A program made the translations under genes and the position numbers. From Streptomyces globosus (GTDB lineage Bacteria; Actinomycetota; Actinomycetes; Streptomycetales; Streptomycetaceae), in contig NZ_CP030862.1 of assembly GCF_003325375.1 (NCBI RefSeq), positions 5,833,501-5,897,500 on the forward strand: 64,000 nt of DNA, read 5' to 3'. The notes under the pieces were generated by a model that saw only the letters and a program-made list of their open reading frames with translations, did no database searches and was not told the DNA's origin. Shown here piece after piece: positions 50,775-60,154 of the stretch (position 1 is its first letter; each line of letters starts with the position of its first letter).

Positions 50775-51194
50775 ATGACGATGGCGCCATGTCTGCCGAG
50801 CGAAGAATCCTGGCTCCTCCCCCGCAGCCCCCGCACCCCCGGCTGGGCCCGGGCGTTCTTCCGCGCGCAGGCGCGCGCGTGGGGTGTCGCCCGGCCGACT
50901 GCGGAGGCGGCGGAGCTGGCGCTGTCGGAGCTCGTCACCAACGCCGTACGGCACGCACGGGCACCGCGCGGCCGGAAGATCGGCGTACGGGCGGTGTGGG
51001 ACGGGGCCTGCCTGCGGATCGAGGTGGCCGACGCCGGCGACCGCGTCGACCTCGAACCGGCCCCGCCCGGGCCGGACGGCGAACGCGGCCGCGGCCTGGC
51101 GGTCGTGGCGGCCGTGGCGGACCGCTGGGGCCACGGCCCCCGGCCGCACGGCATCGGCAAGACGGTGTGGGCGGAGTTTCCCGTCAGGGGGTAG
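50775..51194 (+). CDS. HATPase-domain protein (RsbW/anti-sigma-factor-like)
   Basis: 139 aa ATP-binding protein of the histidine-kinase-like ATPase fold without a histidine phosphoacceptor. The N box is ELALSELVTNAVRHAR, the G1 region RIEVADAG, and the G2 region GERGRGLAVVAAVADRWG. This is the size and shape of the many Streptomyces anti-sigma factor antagonising kinases (RsbW/SpoIIAB type), whose sigma factor or anti-anti-sigma partner is often encoded elsewhere; none is adjacent here. Expression is probably controlled by the divergent GntR protein through the two palindromes. Confidence 0.88.
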   Translation: MTMAPCLPSEESWLLPRSPRTPGWARAFFRAQARAWGVARPTAEAAELALSELVTNAVRHARAPRGRKIGVRAVWDGACLRIEVADAGDRVDLEPAPPGPDGERGRGLAVVAAVADRWGHGPRPHGIGKTVWAEFPVRG

Positions 51195-51258
51195 GGGCTG
51201 GGAGCGGCTTCGCCCGGCCGCTGAGCCCTGTCCGGGCGATCAAGTTCGCAGCAGTCCG

Positions 51259-52035
51259 TCACTGACGCGGGATATCAATGCCCGCCGCGCGCAGGTGCTC
51301 CTCGACCAGCCCGTTCAGCCGCGCGATGGACGGTGCCTCGTCCTCCCGGTGGTGGTTGACCACGCCGTACCGGGAGGCCGCGTCGGGCCCGTGCGGTCGC
51401 TTGGCCGGCAGCGTCAGCAGCGCGCGGACGCCCAGCAGGTTGGCGGCCACCGCTGAGGCCAGCTCCTCGATCCGCGGGTCGTCGGGATCCCAGGACCTCG
51501 CCTCCCAGCCGCGCTTGGTCAACTCGACGAACTCGGGGTCGTCGAGCCGGTGTTCGAGGTTGGCCAGGAAGAGGTCGAAGACGTCGGGAGCAAGCGCCCG
51601 CGACAGCACCAGGGCCTCCCGCTGGGTGGTGACGTAGTCGGGGCTGAAGTCGAGCTCGGCGAGTCGCTCCAGGACCGCGCAGGCCCGGTCGGGCAGCAGG
51701 GCGCGGTCACCGTGGGCGAGCCGGTGCAGGGTGTCGCGGCGGGCGGTCAGCTCCTCGATCTGTTCGGTGAGCCGGCGGCGGACGTCGTCCAGGGCGGTGG
51801 CGAACCGCTCGGGCTCGGCGTCGAGCAGCTCGCCGATCTCGGCCAGCGGCACGCCCGCCCCGGCCAGGGCCCGGACCTGGACAAGGCGCAGCAGGTCGGC
51901 CGATCCGTAGCGCCGGTAGCCGGAATGGTCCCGTTCCGGTTCGGCGACCAGGCCGAGCCGGTGGTAGTGCCGCACCGTCTTGACGGTGATGCCGACGAAA
52001 GCCGCCGCCTGACCGATCGTGAGCCCGTCTGCCAT
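51259..52035 (-). CDS. MerR-family transcriptional regulator
   Basis: 258 aa. N-terminal MerR DNA-binding domain: LTIGQAAAFVGITVKTVRHY, RLGLVAEPERDHSGYRRYGS, then a coiled dimerisation helix (about 80-120). The remaining 130 residues form a helical effector domain without a cysteine-rich metal site, so a small organic ligand is more likely than a metal. ATG 52035 lies six bases after TAGGGT (leaderless). Divergent from the beta-lactamase-family gene with a shared 95-bp region containing a TGACC-TTG-GGTCA palindrome, the expected MerR operator. Confidence 0.9.
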   Translation of the reverse strand: MADGLTIGQAAAFVGITVKTVRHYHRLGLVAEPERDHSGYRRYGSADLLRLVQVRALAGAGVPLAEIGELLDAEPERFATALDDVRRRLTEQIEELTARRDTLHRLAHGDRALLPDRACAVLERLAELDFSPDYVTTQREALVLSRALAPDVFDLFLANLEHRLDDPEFVELTKRGWEARSWDPDDPRIEELASAVAANLLGVRALLTLPAKRPHGPDAASRYGVVNHHREDEAPSIARLNGLVEEHLRAAGIDIPRQ

Positions 52036-52041
52036 GGGGCG

Positions 52042-52047
52042 ACCCTA
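52042..52047 (-). promoter_or_regulatory. -10 element of a leaderless promoter for the MerR gene
   Basis: TAGGGT (minus strand) six bases before ATG 52035. Confidence 0.45.
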
Positions 52048-52063
52048 ACGCTCACCTGTCGCC

Positions 52064-52094
52064 TTGACCTTGACCTTGGGTCAGGGCCCACGCT
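52064..52094 (+). promoter_or_regulatory. MerR-type promoter/operator of the serine hydrolase gene
   Basis: TTGACC at 52064-52069 (repeated at 52070-52075) overlaps the 5-3-5 palindrome TGACC-TTG-GGTCA at 52071-52083. A -10-like CACGCT at 52089-52094 gives a 19-bp spacer, the elongated spacing that MerR activators correct by bending. Confidence 0.55.
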
Positions 52095-52130
52095 CGGCTC
52101 ACACCCGCCGACACGAGATGAGGAATCACC

Positions 52131-53222
52131 GTGAGTGAGCAGAACACCACCGCGCAGGACCGCCCCGAGCTGCGGAAGGCCATGCAGGAGATCGTCGACG
52201 CCGGTTTCTCCGGCGTGCAGCTGCGCGTGAACGACGAGCTCGGCGAGTGGGTCGGCAGCGCCGGGGTGAGCGAGCTGGGCCGGACCGAGAAGCCGCCGAC
52301 CGACGGGCACTTCCGGGTCGGCAGCGTCACCAAGACCTTCGTCGCGACCGTCGTCCTGCAGCTGGTGGCCGAGGGCAGGCTCGGCCTCGAGGACCTGGTG
52401 GCCGACCACGTGCCCGAGTTCGGGCTCGACCGGCGGATCACGGTACGGATGCTCCTGCAGCACACCAGCGGGCTGTTCAACTTCACCGGCGAGTTCTCCG
52501 AGGACGGATCGGTCGAGCCCGGTGTGGTCGCAGGATGGGGCAAGGAGTGGGTGGACCTGCAGCACGCGACCTACCGGCCGGAGGAGCTGGTGCGGGGGGC
52601 GTTGGCGAAGCCGGCGCGGTTCGAGCCGGGGACGGCCTGGAGCTACTCCAACACCAACTATGTCCTGGCCAGGCTGCTGATCGAGCAGGTCACCGGCCGC
52701 TCGCTGCCCGAGGAGATGCACCGGCTGATCCTGGGCCCGCTCGGGCTGACGGGCACCCTGCTGCCGGAGACCCGGGAGGACATCCCCGAGCCGCACGCTC
52801 ACGGCTACTTCGGCTACGACGACGCCGGACAGTGGAAGGTGGTCGACACCACCCGCTTCAACCCCTCCTGGGTATCCGCCGCAGGCGACATGATCTCGAC
52901 CAGCCGGGACCTCCACACGTTCTTCTCCGCGCTGAACAGCGGCAAGCTCATCTCGACCGGGCTTCTGGCCGAGATGCGCGTCGCGGACCCCACGATGGGT
53001 TACGGCCTGGGAGTGTTCGTGGAGGAGCTGGACGGCGGCAGCACCGTCCTCCACCACAACGGAGGGTTCTGGGGCTGGGGCGCAGTGATGTACAGCACGC
53101 CCGACGGCACCAAGACCCTGACCGGCTCGCTGACCTCCGGGGACGCCGAAGTGGACCTGCCCACCATGGCCGGGACGTTCGAGAAGGTGAAGCAGACGCT
53201 GGTCAAGGCGGTGTTCGCCTGA
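52131..53222 (+). CDS. Serine hydrolase of the beta-lactamase/DD-peptidase family
   Basis: 363 aa, no signal peptide, so cytosolic. Active-site motifs: SVTK at 65-68 (nucleophile Ser and Lys), YSN at 172-174, and HHNG near residue 305 as the third motif. This combination is the class C beta-lactamase-like esterase/DD-carboxypeptidase family. Because the protein lacks an export signal, an esterase or amidase acting on a small molecule is more likely than a cell wall enzyme, and control by the divergent MerR regulator supports an inducible detoxification or catabolic role (inference). GTG 52131 with GAGGAA upstream. Confidence 0.86.
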   Translation: MSEQNTTAQDRPELRKAMQEIVDAGFSGVQLRVNDELGEWVGSAGVSELGRTEKPPTDGHFRVGSVTKTFVATVVLQLVAEGRLGLEDLVADHVPEFGLDRRITVRMLLQHTSGLFNFTGEFSEDGSVEPGVVAGWGKEWVDLQHATYRPEELVRGALAKPARFEPGTAWSYSNTNYVLARLLIEQVTGRSLPEEMHRLILGPLGLTGTLLPETREDIPEPHAHGYFGYDDAGQWKVVDTTRFNPSWVSAAGDMISTSRDLHTFFSALNSGKLISTGLLAEMRVADPTMGYGLGVFVEELDGGSTVLHHNGGFWGWGAVMYSTPDGTKTLTGSLTSGDAEVDLPTMAGTFEKVKQTLVKAVFA

Positions 53223-53224
53223 AA

Positions 53225-54910
53225 CTAGAGGTGCGTCGGGGCGAACATGCGGAGTGTGGCCGGAAGGACGACCACCGACGGGCCGGATGTGGCCAGGGCC
53301 TTCTCCAGGTCCGCGCGGAGGGCGTCCGGGGTGGTGGTGACGGCGGGGACGCCGAAGGACTCGGCCAGGGCCGCGAAGTCCGGGCGGGTCAGTTCGGTGC
53401 CGGCGGTGCGGCCGTCGAAGGCGTCGGCCATGTACTCGCGGAGGATGCCGTAGCCGCCGTCGTCGACGATCAGCCAGGTGACGTCCAGGTCGTGCTGGCG
53501 GGCCGTGGCCAGCTCGGCGAGGGAGTACATGGCGCCGCCGTCGCCGGAGACGGCGAGGACGGGGGTGCCCGGCTCGGCCAGGCAGGCGCCGAGGGCGGCG
53601 GGGAAGGCGTAGCCGAGGCCGCCCGCGCCCTGCGCCGAGTGCATGGTGTTCGGGTGCCGCGGGTCGAAGGCCGACCACGCCCAGTACGCCAGGATCGTCA
53701 TGTCCCAGAACGACGGGGAGCGGGCGGGCAGGGCCGAGCGGATCGAGGCCAGCAGGCCCTGCTCCAGGTCCAGGTTCTGGGCGGCGAGGCGGGCCGCGAC
53801 GGCCGACAGGACGGTGCGGACACGCCCTGCGGCGGCCGGGTCGCGGCGTTCGGCGACGGTCTCCAGGAGTGCCTGGAGGGCGAGGCGGGCGTCGGCGTGG
53901 ATGCCGAGTGCGGTGTGGTTGGACTCCAGCTTGCCGGGGTCGGCCTCGATCTGGACGACGCGGCCGCGGGGCCGGAACGTGTGGTAGTTCGACGACAGCT
54001 CGCCGAGCCCGGAGCCGACCACCAGCAGAACGTCCGCGTCTTCGAGGAAGTCGGTCGTGTGGCGGTCCTCCAGCCAGGACTGGAGGGACAGCGGGTGCTT
54101 CCAGGGGAAGGCGCCCTTGCCGCCGAAGGTGGTGGCGACGGGCGCGTCGAGGCGCTCCGCGAGCTGTTTCAGCTTTCCGGCCGCGTCCGAGCGGATGACG
54201 CCGCCGCCCGCGAGGATCGCCGGGCGTTCGGCGTGCTCCAGCCAGTGCGCGGCGAGCGCGGTCAGCTCGGGGCGCGGGGCGAGCTCGTGCGGGGTGGCGT
54301 CCATGCCGGTGACCTGTGGGATGAACGTTTCCGCCCGCAGGACGTCCTCGGGGATCTCCACCCAGACCGGCCCGTGCGGCGCCGTCAGCGCCGACTCCCA
54401 CGCCGCGGCGAGGGCGGACGGGATCTGGGAGGGGGTGCGGGCGGAGTGGACGGACTTGACGACGTCCCGGAAGGAGGCGGCCTGGTCGCGCAGTTCGTGC
54501 AGGTGGCCGCGGCGCCCGCCGCCGAGGCCCGCGGTCGGCACCTGCGAGGAGACGGCGAGGACCGGCGAGGAGGCGGCGGCCGCCTCCGCCAGGGCGGGCA
54601 GCGCGGTGAGCGCGCCCGGGCCCGTCGACAGCAGCAGCGGCACGGCCTCGCCGGTCAGCCGGCCGTACGCGTCCGCCGCGAAGCCGGCGTTGTTCTCCAC
54701 CCGCAGTGTGACGAGCCGCAGGTCGGAGCGGCCGACCGCGTCGAACAGGCCGAGGGCGTGCTGCCCCGGCAGCCCGAAGACGGTCGTCGCGCCGAGCCCG
54801 CGCAGCGTCTCCACGACCAGGTCCCCGCCCGTGCGGCCGGGCGGTGCGGCGAGTGCCGCCGCCCGCTGGGCGTCGGTGGGGCGGAGTACCAGGTCGTGGT
54901 CGTGCGTCAC
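53225..54910 (-). CDS. Thiamine-diphosphate-dependent enzyme, acetolactate-synthase-like; possible 2-ketoarginine decarboxylase
   Basis: 561 aa. PYR domain: TTVFGLPGQHALGLFDAVG and the catalytic Glu in LVTLRVENNAGFAADAYGR; central domain with PAILAGGGVIRS; PP domain with GYAFPAALGACL and the ThDP motif GDGGAMYSLAELATARQHDL ... LIVDDGGYG. The second motif half normally reads NN or DN with Asn as Mg ligand; here both positions are Asp, which is unusual. No catalytic FAD or leucine-feedback features mark it as true acetolactate synthase. It lies 68 bp downstream of a ureohydrolase gene, a pairing that fits 2-ketoarginine decarboxylase plus guanidinobutyrase; substrate not proven. GTG 54910. Confidence 0.82.
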   Translation of the reverse strand: MTHDHDLVLRPTDAQRAAALAAPPGRTGGDLVVETLRGLGATTVFGLPGQHALGLFDAVGRSDLRLVTLRVENNAGFAADAYGRLTGEAVPLLLSTGPGALTALPALAEAAAASSPVLAVSSQVPTAGLGGGRRGHLHELRDQAASFRDVVKSVHSARTPSQIPSALAAAWESALTAPHGPVWVEIPEDVLRAETFIPQVTGMDATPHELAPRPELTALAAHWLEHAERPAILAGGGVIRSDAAGKLKQLAERLDAPVATTFGGKGAFPWKHPLSLQSWLEDRHTTDFLEDADVLLVVGSGLGELSSNYHTFRPRGRVVQIEADPGKLESNHTALGIHADARLALQALLETVAERRDPAAAGRVRTVLSAVAARLAAQNLDLEQGLLASIRSALPARSPSFWDMTILAYWAWSAFDPRHPNTMHSAQGAGGLGYAFPAALGACLAEPGTPVLAVSGDGGAMYSLAELATARQHDLDVTWLIVDDGGYGILREYMADAFDGRTAGTELTRPDFAALAESFGVPAVTTTPDALRADLEKALATSGPSVVVLPATLRMFAPTHL

Positions 54911-54978
54911 GCTGTGCGGGCCTTCCGTGCCGTCGCGCCGAAAGGGCTCGGCGCCTGCTCGCCTGCCGGCCTGCCGGC

Positions 54979-55947
54979 CTACTTGCCCTTCGCGGCCGCG
55001 ATCTGGCGGCTCATGATGGTGGTCAGCTCGTACGCGGTGTGCGAGGCCGCGACCGAGGTGATCTCGGCGTGATCGTACGCCGGGGCGACCTCGACGACGT
55101 CCGCGGACACCAGGTTGCAGGAGGACAGGCCGCGGATGATCTCCAGCAGCTCGCGGGAGGTCATGCCGCCCGCCTCGGGGGTGCCGGTGCCGGGGGCGTG
55201 GGCCGGGTCGAGGACGTCGATGTCGATGGAGATGTACAGCGGGCGGTCGCCGATGCGCTGGCGCAGCTGGTCGGCGACCTCGTCGGCGCCGCGGCGGTAG
55301 ACGTCGGCCGAGGTGACGATGCCGAAGCCCATCTTGGCGTCGTCGTCGAGGTCCTGCTTGCCGTACAGCGGGCCGCGGGTGCCGACGTGGGAGAGGGCCT
55401 CGGTGTCGAGGATGCCCTCCTCGACGGCGCGGCGGAACGGGGTCCCGTGGGTGTACTCGGCGCCGAAGTAGGTGTCCCAGGTGTCCAGGTGGGCGTCGAA
55501 GTGCAGCAGGGCGACCGGGCCGTGCTTCTTCGCGACCGAGCGCAGCAGCGGCAGGGCGATGGTGTGGTCGCCGCCGAGGGTCATCAGGCGGGAGCCGGCG
55601 TTCAGCAGGTCGTCGGCCGCGGCCTCGACCGTCTCGACGGCCTCGTTGATGTTGAAGGGGTTCACCGCGATGTCGCCGGCGTCGGCGACCTGCGCCAGCG
55701 CGAACGGGGAGGCGTCCTGCGCCGGGTTGTACGGGCGCAGCAGGCGGGAGGCCTCGCGGATGGCGTTGCCGCCGAAGCGGGCGCCGGGGCGGTAGGAGAC
55801 GCCGGAGTCGAAGGGCACGCCGACGACGGCGACGTCGGCGGAGCCGACCTCGTCCAGGCGGGGCAGTCGCGCGAACGTCGCGGGGCCCGCGTAGCGCGGG
55901 ATGCGGGAGGAGTCGACCGGTCCGCGCGGCGTCTGCTCGGTGCTCAT
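54979..55947 (-). CDS. speB: Ureohydrolase, agmatinase/guanidinobutyrase family
   Basis: 322 aa arginase-superfamily Mn enzyme releasing urea from a guanidino compound. Mn ligands are all visible: His128 (GGDHTIALP), Asp151, His153 and Asp155 (DAHLDTWD), and Asp242 and Asp244 (SIDIDVLDPAHAPG). Length and layout match bacterial agmatinase SpeB, but guanidinobutyrase and guanidinopropionase share the same motifs. The adjacent ThDP enzyme makes the guanidinobutyrate reading at least as plausible as agmatine; no arginine decarboxylase is nearby. ATG 55947 with GAAGGGC upstream. A PucR regulator is divergent 113 bp away. Confidence 0.9.
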   Translation of the reverse strand: MSTEQTPRGPVDSSRIPRYAGPATFARLPRLDEVGSADVAVVGVPFDSGVSYRPGARFGGNAIREASRLLRPYNPAQDASPFALAQVADAGDIAVNPFNINEAVETVEAAADDLLNAGSRLMTLGGDHTIALPLLRSVAKKHGPVALLHFDAHLDTWDTYFGAEYTHGTPFRRAVEEGILDTEALSHVGTRGPLYGKQDLDDDAKMGFGIVTSADVYRRGADEVADQLRQRIGDRPLYISIDIDVLDPAHAPGTGTPEAGGMTSRELLEIIRGLSSCNLVSADVVEVAPAYDHAEITSVAASHTAYELTTIMSRQIAAAKGK

Positions 55948-56060
55948 GGGGTGCCCTTCGTGAGGTCCTACTGTGCGGTCCTTCGAGCGTACGGCGCGGC
56001 CGGGAGGGCGCGAAGTGTACGTTTCCTCCATACGGCCCTGCTGACATGTCCGGAGTATCC

Positions 56061-57554
56061 ATGGACGAATCCCGCACACCGGATGTTCCGGGCCCCGGCG
56101 GGGGTCCTGCCTCGCCGGTGCCGCCCGTGCCGCTGGGGGCGCTGCTCGGCGACCGGGAGCTCGGCCTGCGGCACGTGGCGGGGCCCGGGGAGGCGGCGGT
56201 GCACGGGGTGCACGCCTCGGAGATGGCCGATCCGGCGCCGTACCTGCTCGGCGGGGAGCTGCTCCTCACGGCGGGGGCCGCGGACGCGGCGGGGGCGGAC
56301 TTCGAGGCCGCCGGGGGCCTCGCCGCGGCCGGCGGGTACGACCGGTACGCGGCCCGGCTCGTCGCGGCGGGCGCCGCCGCGCTCGGCTTCGGCGTGGCGC
56401 CGCTGCACGCGGAGGTGCCGCCCGCGCTGGCCGCGGCGTGCGCGCGCCACGGGCTGCCGCTGGTGGAGGTGCCGCCGCGGACCCCGTTCACCGCGGTCGC
56501 CCGCGCGGTGTGGCGGCTGATGGCCGAGGCGCGGACGCGGGAGCTGCGCCGGGTGACCGAGGCCCAGCAGGCCCTCGCGGCCGCGGCGGCCCGCCCCGAC
56601 CCGGTCCCGGCGGTGCTGTCGCGGCTCGCGGCCGGCCTCGGCGGGTACGTCGTGCTGTGGCCGGACGGCCGGGCGGCGGGCAGCCCGCCGCCGGCCGCGG
56701 CCGGGGCTCGGGAGGCACTGGATGCGCTGCTGGCCCGGGTGGGGCGGCCCGGCGGCCCGGCCACCGCCACGGACCAGGCGGGCGGCTGGCACCTGGCGGC
56801 CCACGCCCTGGGCCGGCACGCGGACCGGCAGGCCGCCCTGGGCACCGCCGCCCCGGTCCGGACCCCGGGGGACCACACGGTCGCCTCGGTCGCGGCGGTG
56901 CTGCTGACGCTGCTCACCGCCGAGCGGCCGGCCGGGGAGCAGGCCGCGGCGCTGACCCGGCTGCTGCTGGGCGGCTCCCCCGCCGCGGCACTGGGCGGCC
57001 CGGGCCCCTGGTACGCCGTCCACGCCCGCGGCGGCCCGGACCCGCGGGGGCTGGCGGCCGCGCTGGGCACCGTACTGGCCGACCCGGACGGGCCGGCCGT
57101 ACGGCTCCTCACGGACCGGGATCCGGGCCCGCAGCCCGGGTGGCGGCTGGGGGTCAGCGCCCCGTCAGCGCCGGACGCCCTGCCCGTGGCCGACGCGCAG
57201 GCGCACCGCGCCCTGGCCCGCGCCGAGGCGGCCCGTACGGCCGTGGCCCGGCACACCGAGCCGGGCCTGGCGGGCCTGGTCGGCGAGGCCGAGGCCCGCG
57301 CCCACGCAGAGGCCCTGCTCGGGCCGCTCCCGCCGGTGCTGAGGGACACGCTGCGCACCTGGCTGGCCCGGCACGGCAGCTGGGACCGCACGGCGGCCGA
57401 CCTGGGGGTGCACCGCAACACCGTCCGCCAGCGGATCGCCCGCGCCGCGGCCCTGCTGGACCGGGACCTGGAGGACGCGGACGTCCGCATGGAGCTGTGG
57501 TTCGCCCTGCGGACGGCGGCTCGGGCGGCGGCGGACGGGCCGGTCAGCGGTTGA
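56061..57554 (+). CDS. PucR-family transcriptional regulator
   Basis: 497 aa. N-terminal purine-catabolism-regulator-like domain (LLGGELLLTAGAADAAGADF, and ARHGLPLVEVPPRTPFTAVA, typical of PucR), an Ala/Arg-rich GGDEF-like middle, and a C-terminal HTH_30 domain: LRTWLARHGSWDRTAADLGV then HRNTVRQRIARA. These activators often control nitrogen-compound catabolism operons divergent to them, here the ureohydrolase/ThDP pair. Start is ATG 56061 with GGAG five bases ahead; ATG 56046 is also in frame. Convergent with, and overlapping by 11 bp, the serine hydrolase gene. Confidence 0.87.
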   Translation: MDESRTPDVPGPGGGPASPVPPVPLGALLGDRELGLRHVAGPGEAAVHGVHASEMADPAPYLLGGELLLTAGAADAAGADFEAAGGLAAAGGYDRYAARLVAAGAAALGFGVAPLHAEVPPALAAACARHGLPLVEVPPRTPFTAVARAVWRLMAEARTRELRRVTEAQQALAAAAARPDPVPAVLSRLAAGLGGYVVLWPDGRAAGSPPPAAAGAREALDALLARVGRPGGPATATDQAGGWHLAAHALGRHADRQAALGTAAPVRTPGDHTVASVAAVLLTLLTAERPAGEQAAALTRLLLGGSPAAALGGPGPWYAVHARGGPDPRGLAAALGTVLADPDGPAVRLLTDRDPGPQPGWRLGVSAPSAPDALPVADAQAHRALARAEAARTAVARHTEPGLAGLVGEAEARAHAEALLGPLPPVLRDTLRTWLARHGSWDRTAADLGVHRNTVRQRIARAAALLDRDLEDADVRMELWFALRTAARAAADGPVSG

Positions 57555-58695
57555 AGGCCGGCAGGCCGAACCGCTGGACGACGGCCAGCCCGTCGCCCTT
57601 GGCGTCGGTGCTGTTGACGGAGTACACGAGGGTGCGGGACAGGTCGCGGGTGGCGGCGATGACCGTGTGGTAGCCGGGGCGGGCGCCGGTCTTGCCCCAC
57701 ACCTCCCTGCCGTTCACCGTGAACCGCTCCAGGCTCGCGCTGCGCGTGGCGCCGGGGATGTCCGGGACGGTGAACATCTCCTCCAGCTGCGGCGCGGGGA
57801 CGACGCGGCCGCGGAACAGGGCGGTGAGGAAGCGCTCCAGGTCGCGGGTGGTGGAGATCATGTCGCCCGCGGCGAAGCGGTCGGACATGTTCCACTCGGT
57901 GACATCGACGGGCCTGCCGTCGATCAGCTGGTATCCGCGGTGGTGCGGGCCGTGGATGCGGGGGTCGGTGCCGCGCGGGAAGGACGTGCCGGCCATGCCG
58001 AGCGGGCGGAAGATCCGGACCTCGGCCTGGTGGGCGTAGCTGTCGCCGGTGGTCTTCTCCACCAGCATGCCGAGGACCGTGTAGTTGATGTTGTTGTACT
58101 GCTGTCGCGTGCCCGGGTCGAAGGCCGGGCCCTTGGCGGTGCCGGAGGCCACGGACTGCTGCGGGGTGATCGTCTCGAAGCGGTGCGGGTACTCCTCGGC
58201 GACGGTGTCGCCGAAGCCGTCGCCGCCCTGGATGCCGCTGGTGAAGTTGAGCAGGTGGCGGACGGTGACGGGCTTGGCGAACGTCGCGGGCAGCAGCCCC
58301 GGCATCAGCTGCTGCACGGAGGCGTCCAGGTCGATCCGGCCCTCGGCGGCGAGCTGGAGGACCAGCGCCGCGGTGACGACCTTGGTGGTGGAGCCGGCCC
58401 GGAAGCGGGCGTTCTCGTGGGCCGGGGCGCCGGTGCGCAGGTCGCGGACGCCGGCCGTGCCGGTCCAGCGGCCGTTCCCGCCGACGCGGACGAGGGCGGC
58501 CGTCGCGTCCCGGTCGGGCAGCCCGGCCAGGGCGGCGCGCAGCGCCGCGGTATCGGGGCCCTGCGCGGCGTCCCGGGAGGCGGCGGCCGGGGCGGGTGCG
58601 GCGGCGTGGGCGGCGGTGGCGAGGGGTCCGGCGGTGAGCCCGAGGAGGAGGGCGGCGGCGAGGGCGGTGCGGGTGCGGCGGTTCCGGCGGTTCAT
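57544..58695 (-). CDS. Secreted serine-type DD-carboxypeptidase/beta-lactamase-family protein
   Basis: 383 aa. Signal peptide 1-32 (RTRTALAAALLLGLTAG, then ATAAHAAA). Catalytic motifs: STTK at 102-105, YNN at 200-202, and KTG in VWGKTGARPG near 345 as the third motif, the complete triad of D-Ala-D-Ala carboxypeptidases of the Streptomyces R61 type. It therefore acts outside the membrane on peptidoglycan stem peptides. It is distinguished from the cytosolic hydrolase at 52131 by the export signal and the KTG triad. ATG 58695. The 295-bp region between it and the acyl-CoA dehydrogenase gene carries both divergent promoters. Confidence 0.91.
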   Translation of the reverse strand: MNRRNRRTRTALAAALLLGLTAGPLATAAHAAAPAPAAASRDAAQGPDTAALRAALAGLPDRDATAALVRVGGNGRWTGTAGVRDLRTGAPAHENARFRAGSTTKVVTAALVLQLAAEGRIDLDASVQQLMPGLLPATFAKPVTVRHLLNFTSGIQGGDGFGDTVAEEYPHRFETITPQQSVASGTAKGPAFDPGTRQQYNNINYTVLGMLVEKTTGDSYAHQAEVRIFRPLGMAGTSFPRGTDPRIHGPHHRGYQLIDGRPVDVTEWNMSDRFAAGDMISTTRDLERFLTALFRGRVVPAPQLEEMFTVPDIPGATRSASLERFTVNGREVWGKTGARPGYHTVIAATRDLSRTLVYSVNSTDAKGDGLAVVQRFGLPAFNR

Positions 58696-58990
58696 ACGGG
58701 CTCCCGGGCGGTCGGTGTGGGGCGGCGTCGGACGGATCCCATCCTGGTGATCACCGGCCGCCTGCCGGATCCTCCGCGGGCAGGAGCCGCCCCCTGCGGG
58801 TAACACCCTTTTCCGTCAGGGGCGTTGGCAGGGGTCCCCCCGAGGCCGTCCCCGGTGCCGCCACCAGCGGGGGTGGCGCTTGTCATACCGTCTGCCGAGC
58901 TCTGGACAGAGTCGCCAACTCGCCGGTAACTTTGCTATGAGCAAGCGCTTAGACACAGGCGGCGGACTGCCGCGACGAAGGGAGCCGGCC

Positions 58991-60148
<1,158 letters not shown>

Positions 60149-60154
60149 GACTCC

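Noticed and set aside
54911..57895. Extension of the ThDP enzyme frame far upstream on the minus strand
   Set aside because: It runs through the ureohydrolase and PucR genes; the family N-terminus places the start at GTG 54910.
58943..58950. AAGCGCTT palindrome near the acyl-CoA dehydrogenase start as a fatty acid regulator site
   Set aside because: Only eight bases are symmetrical and the flanks do not extend the repeat, so it is too weak to call.
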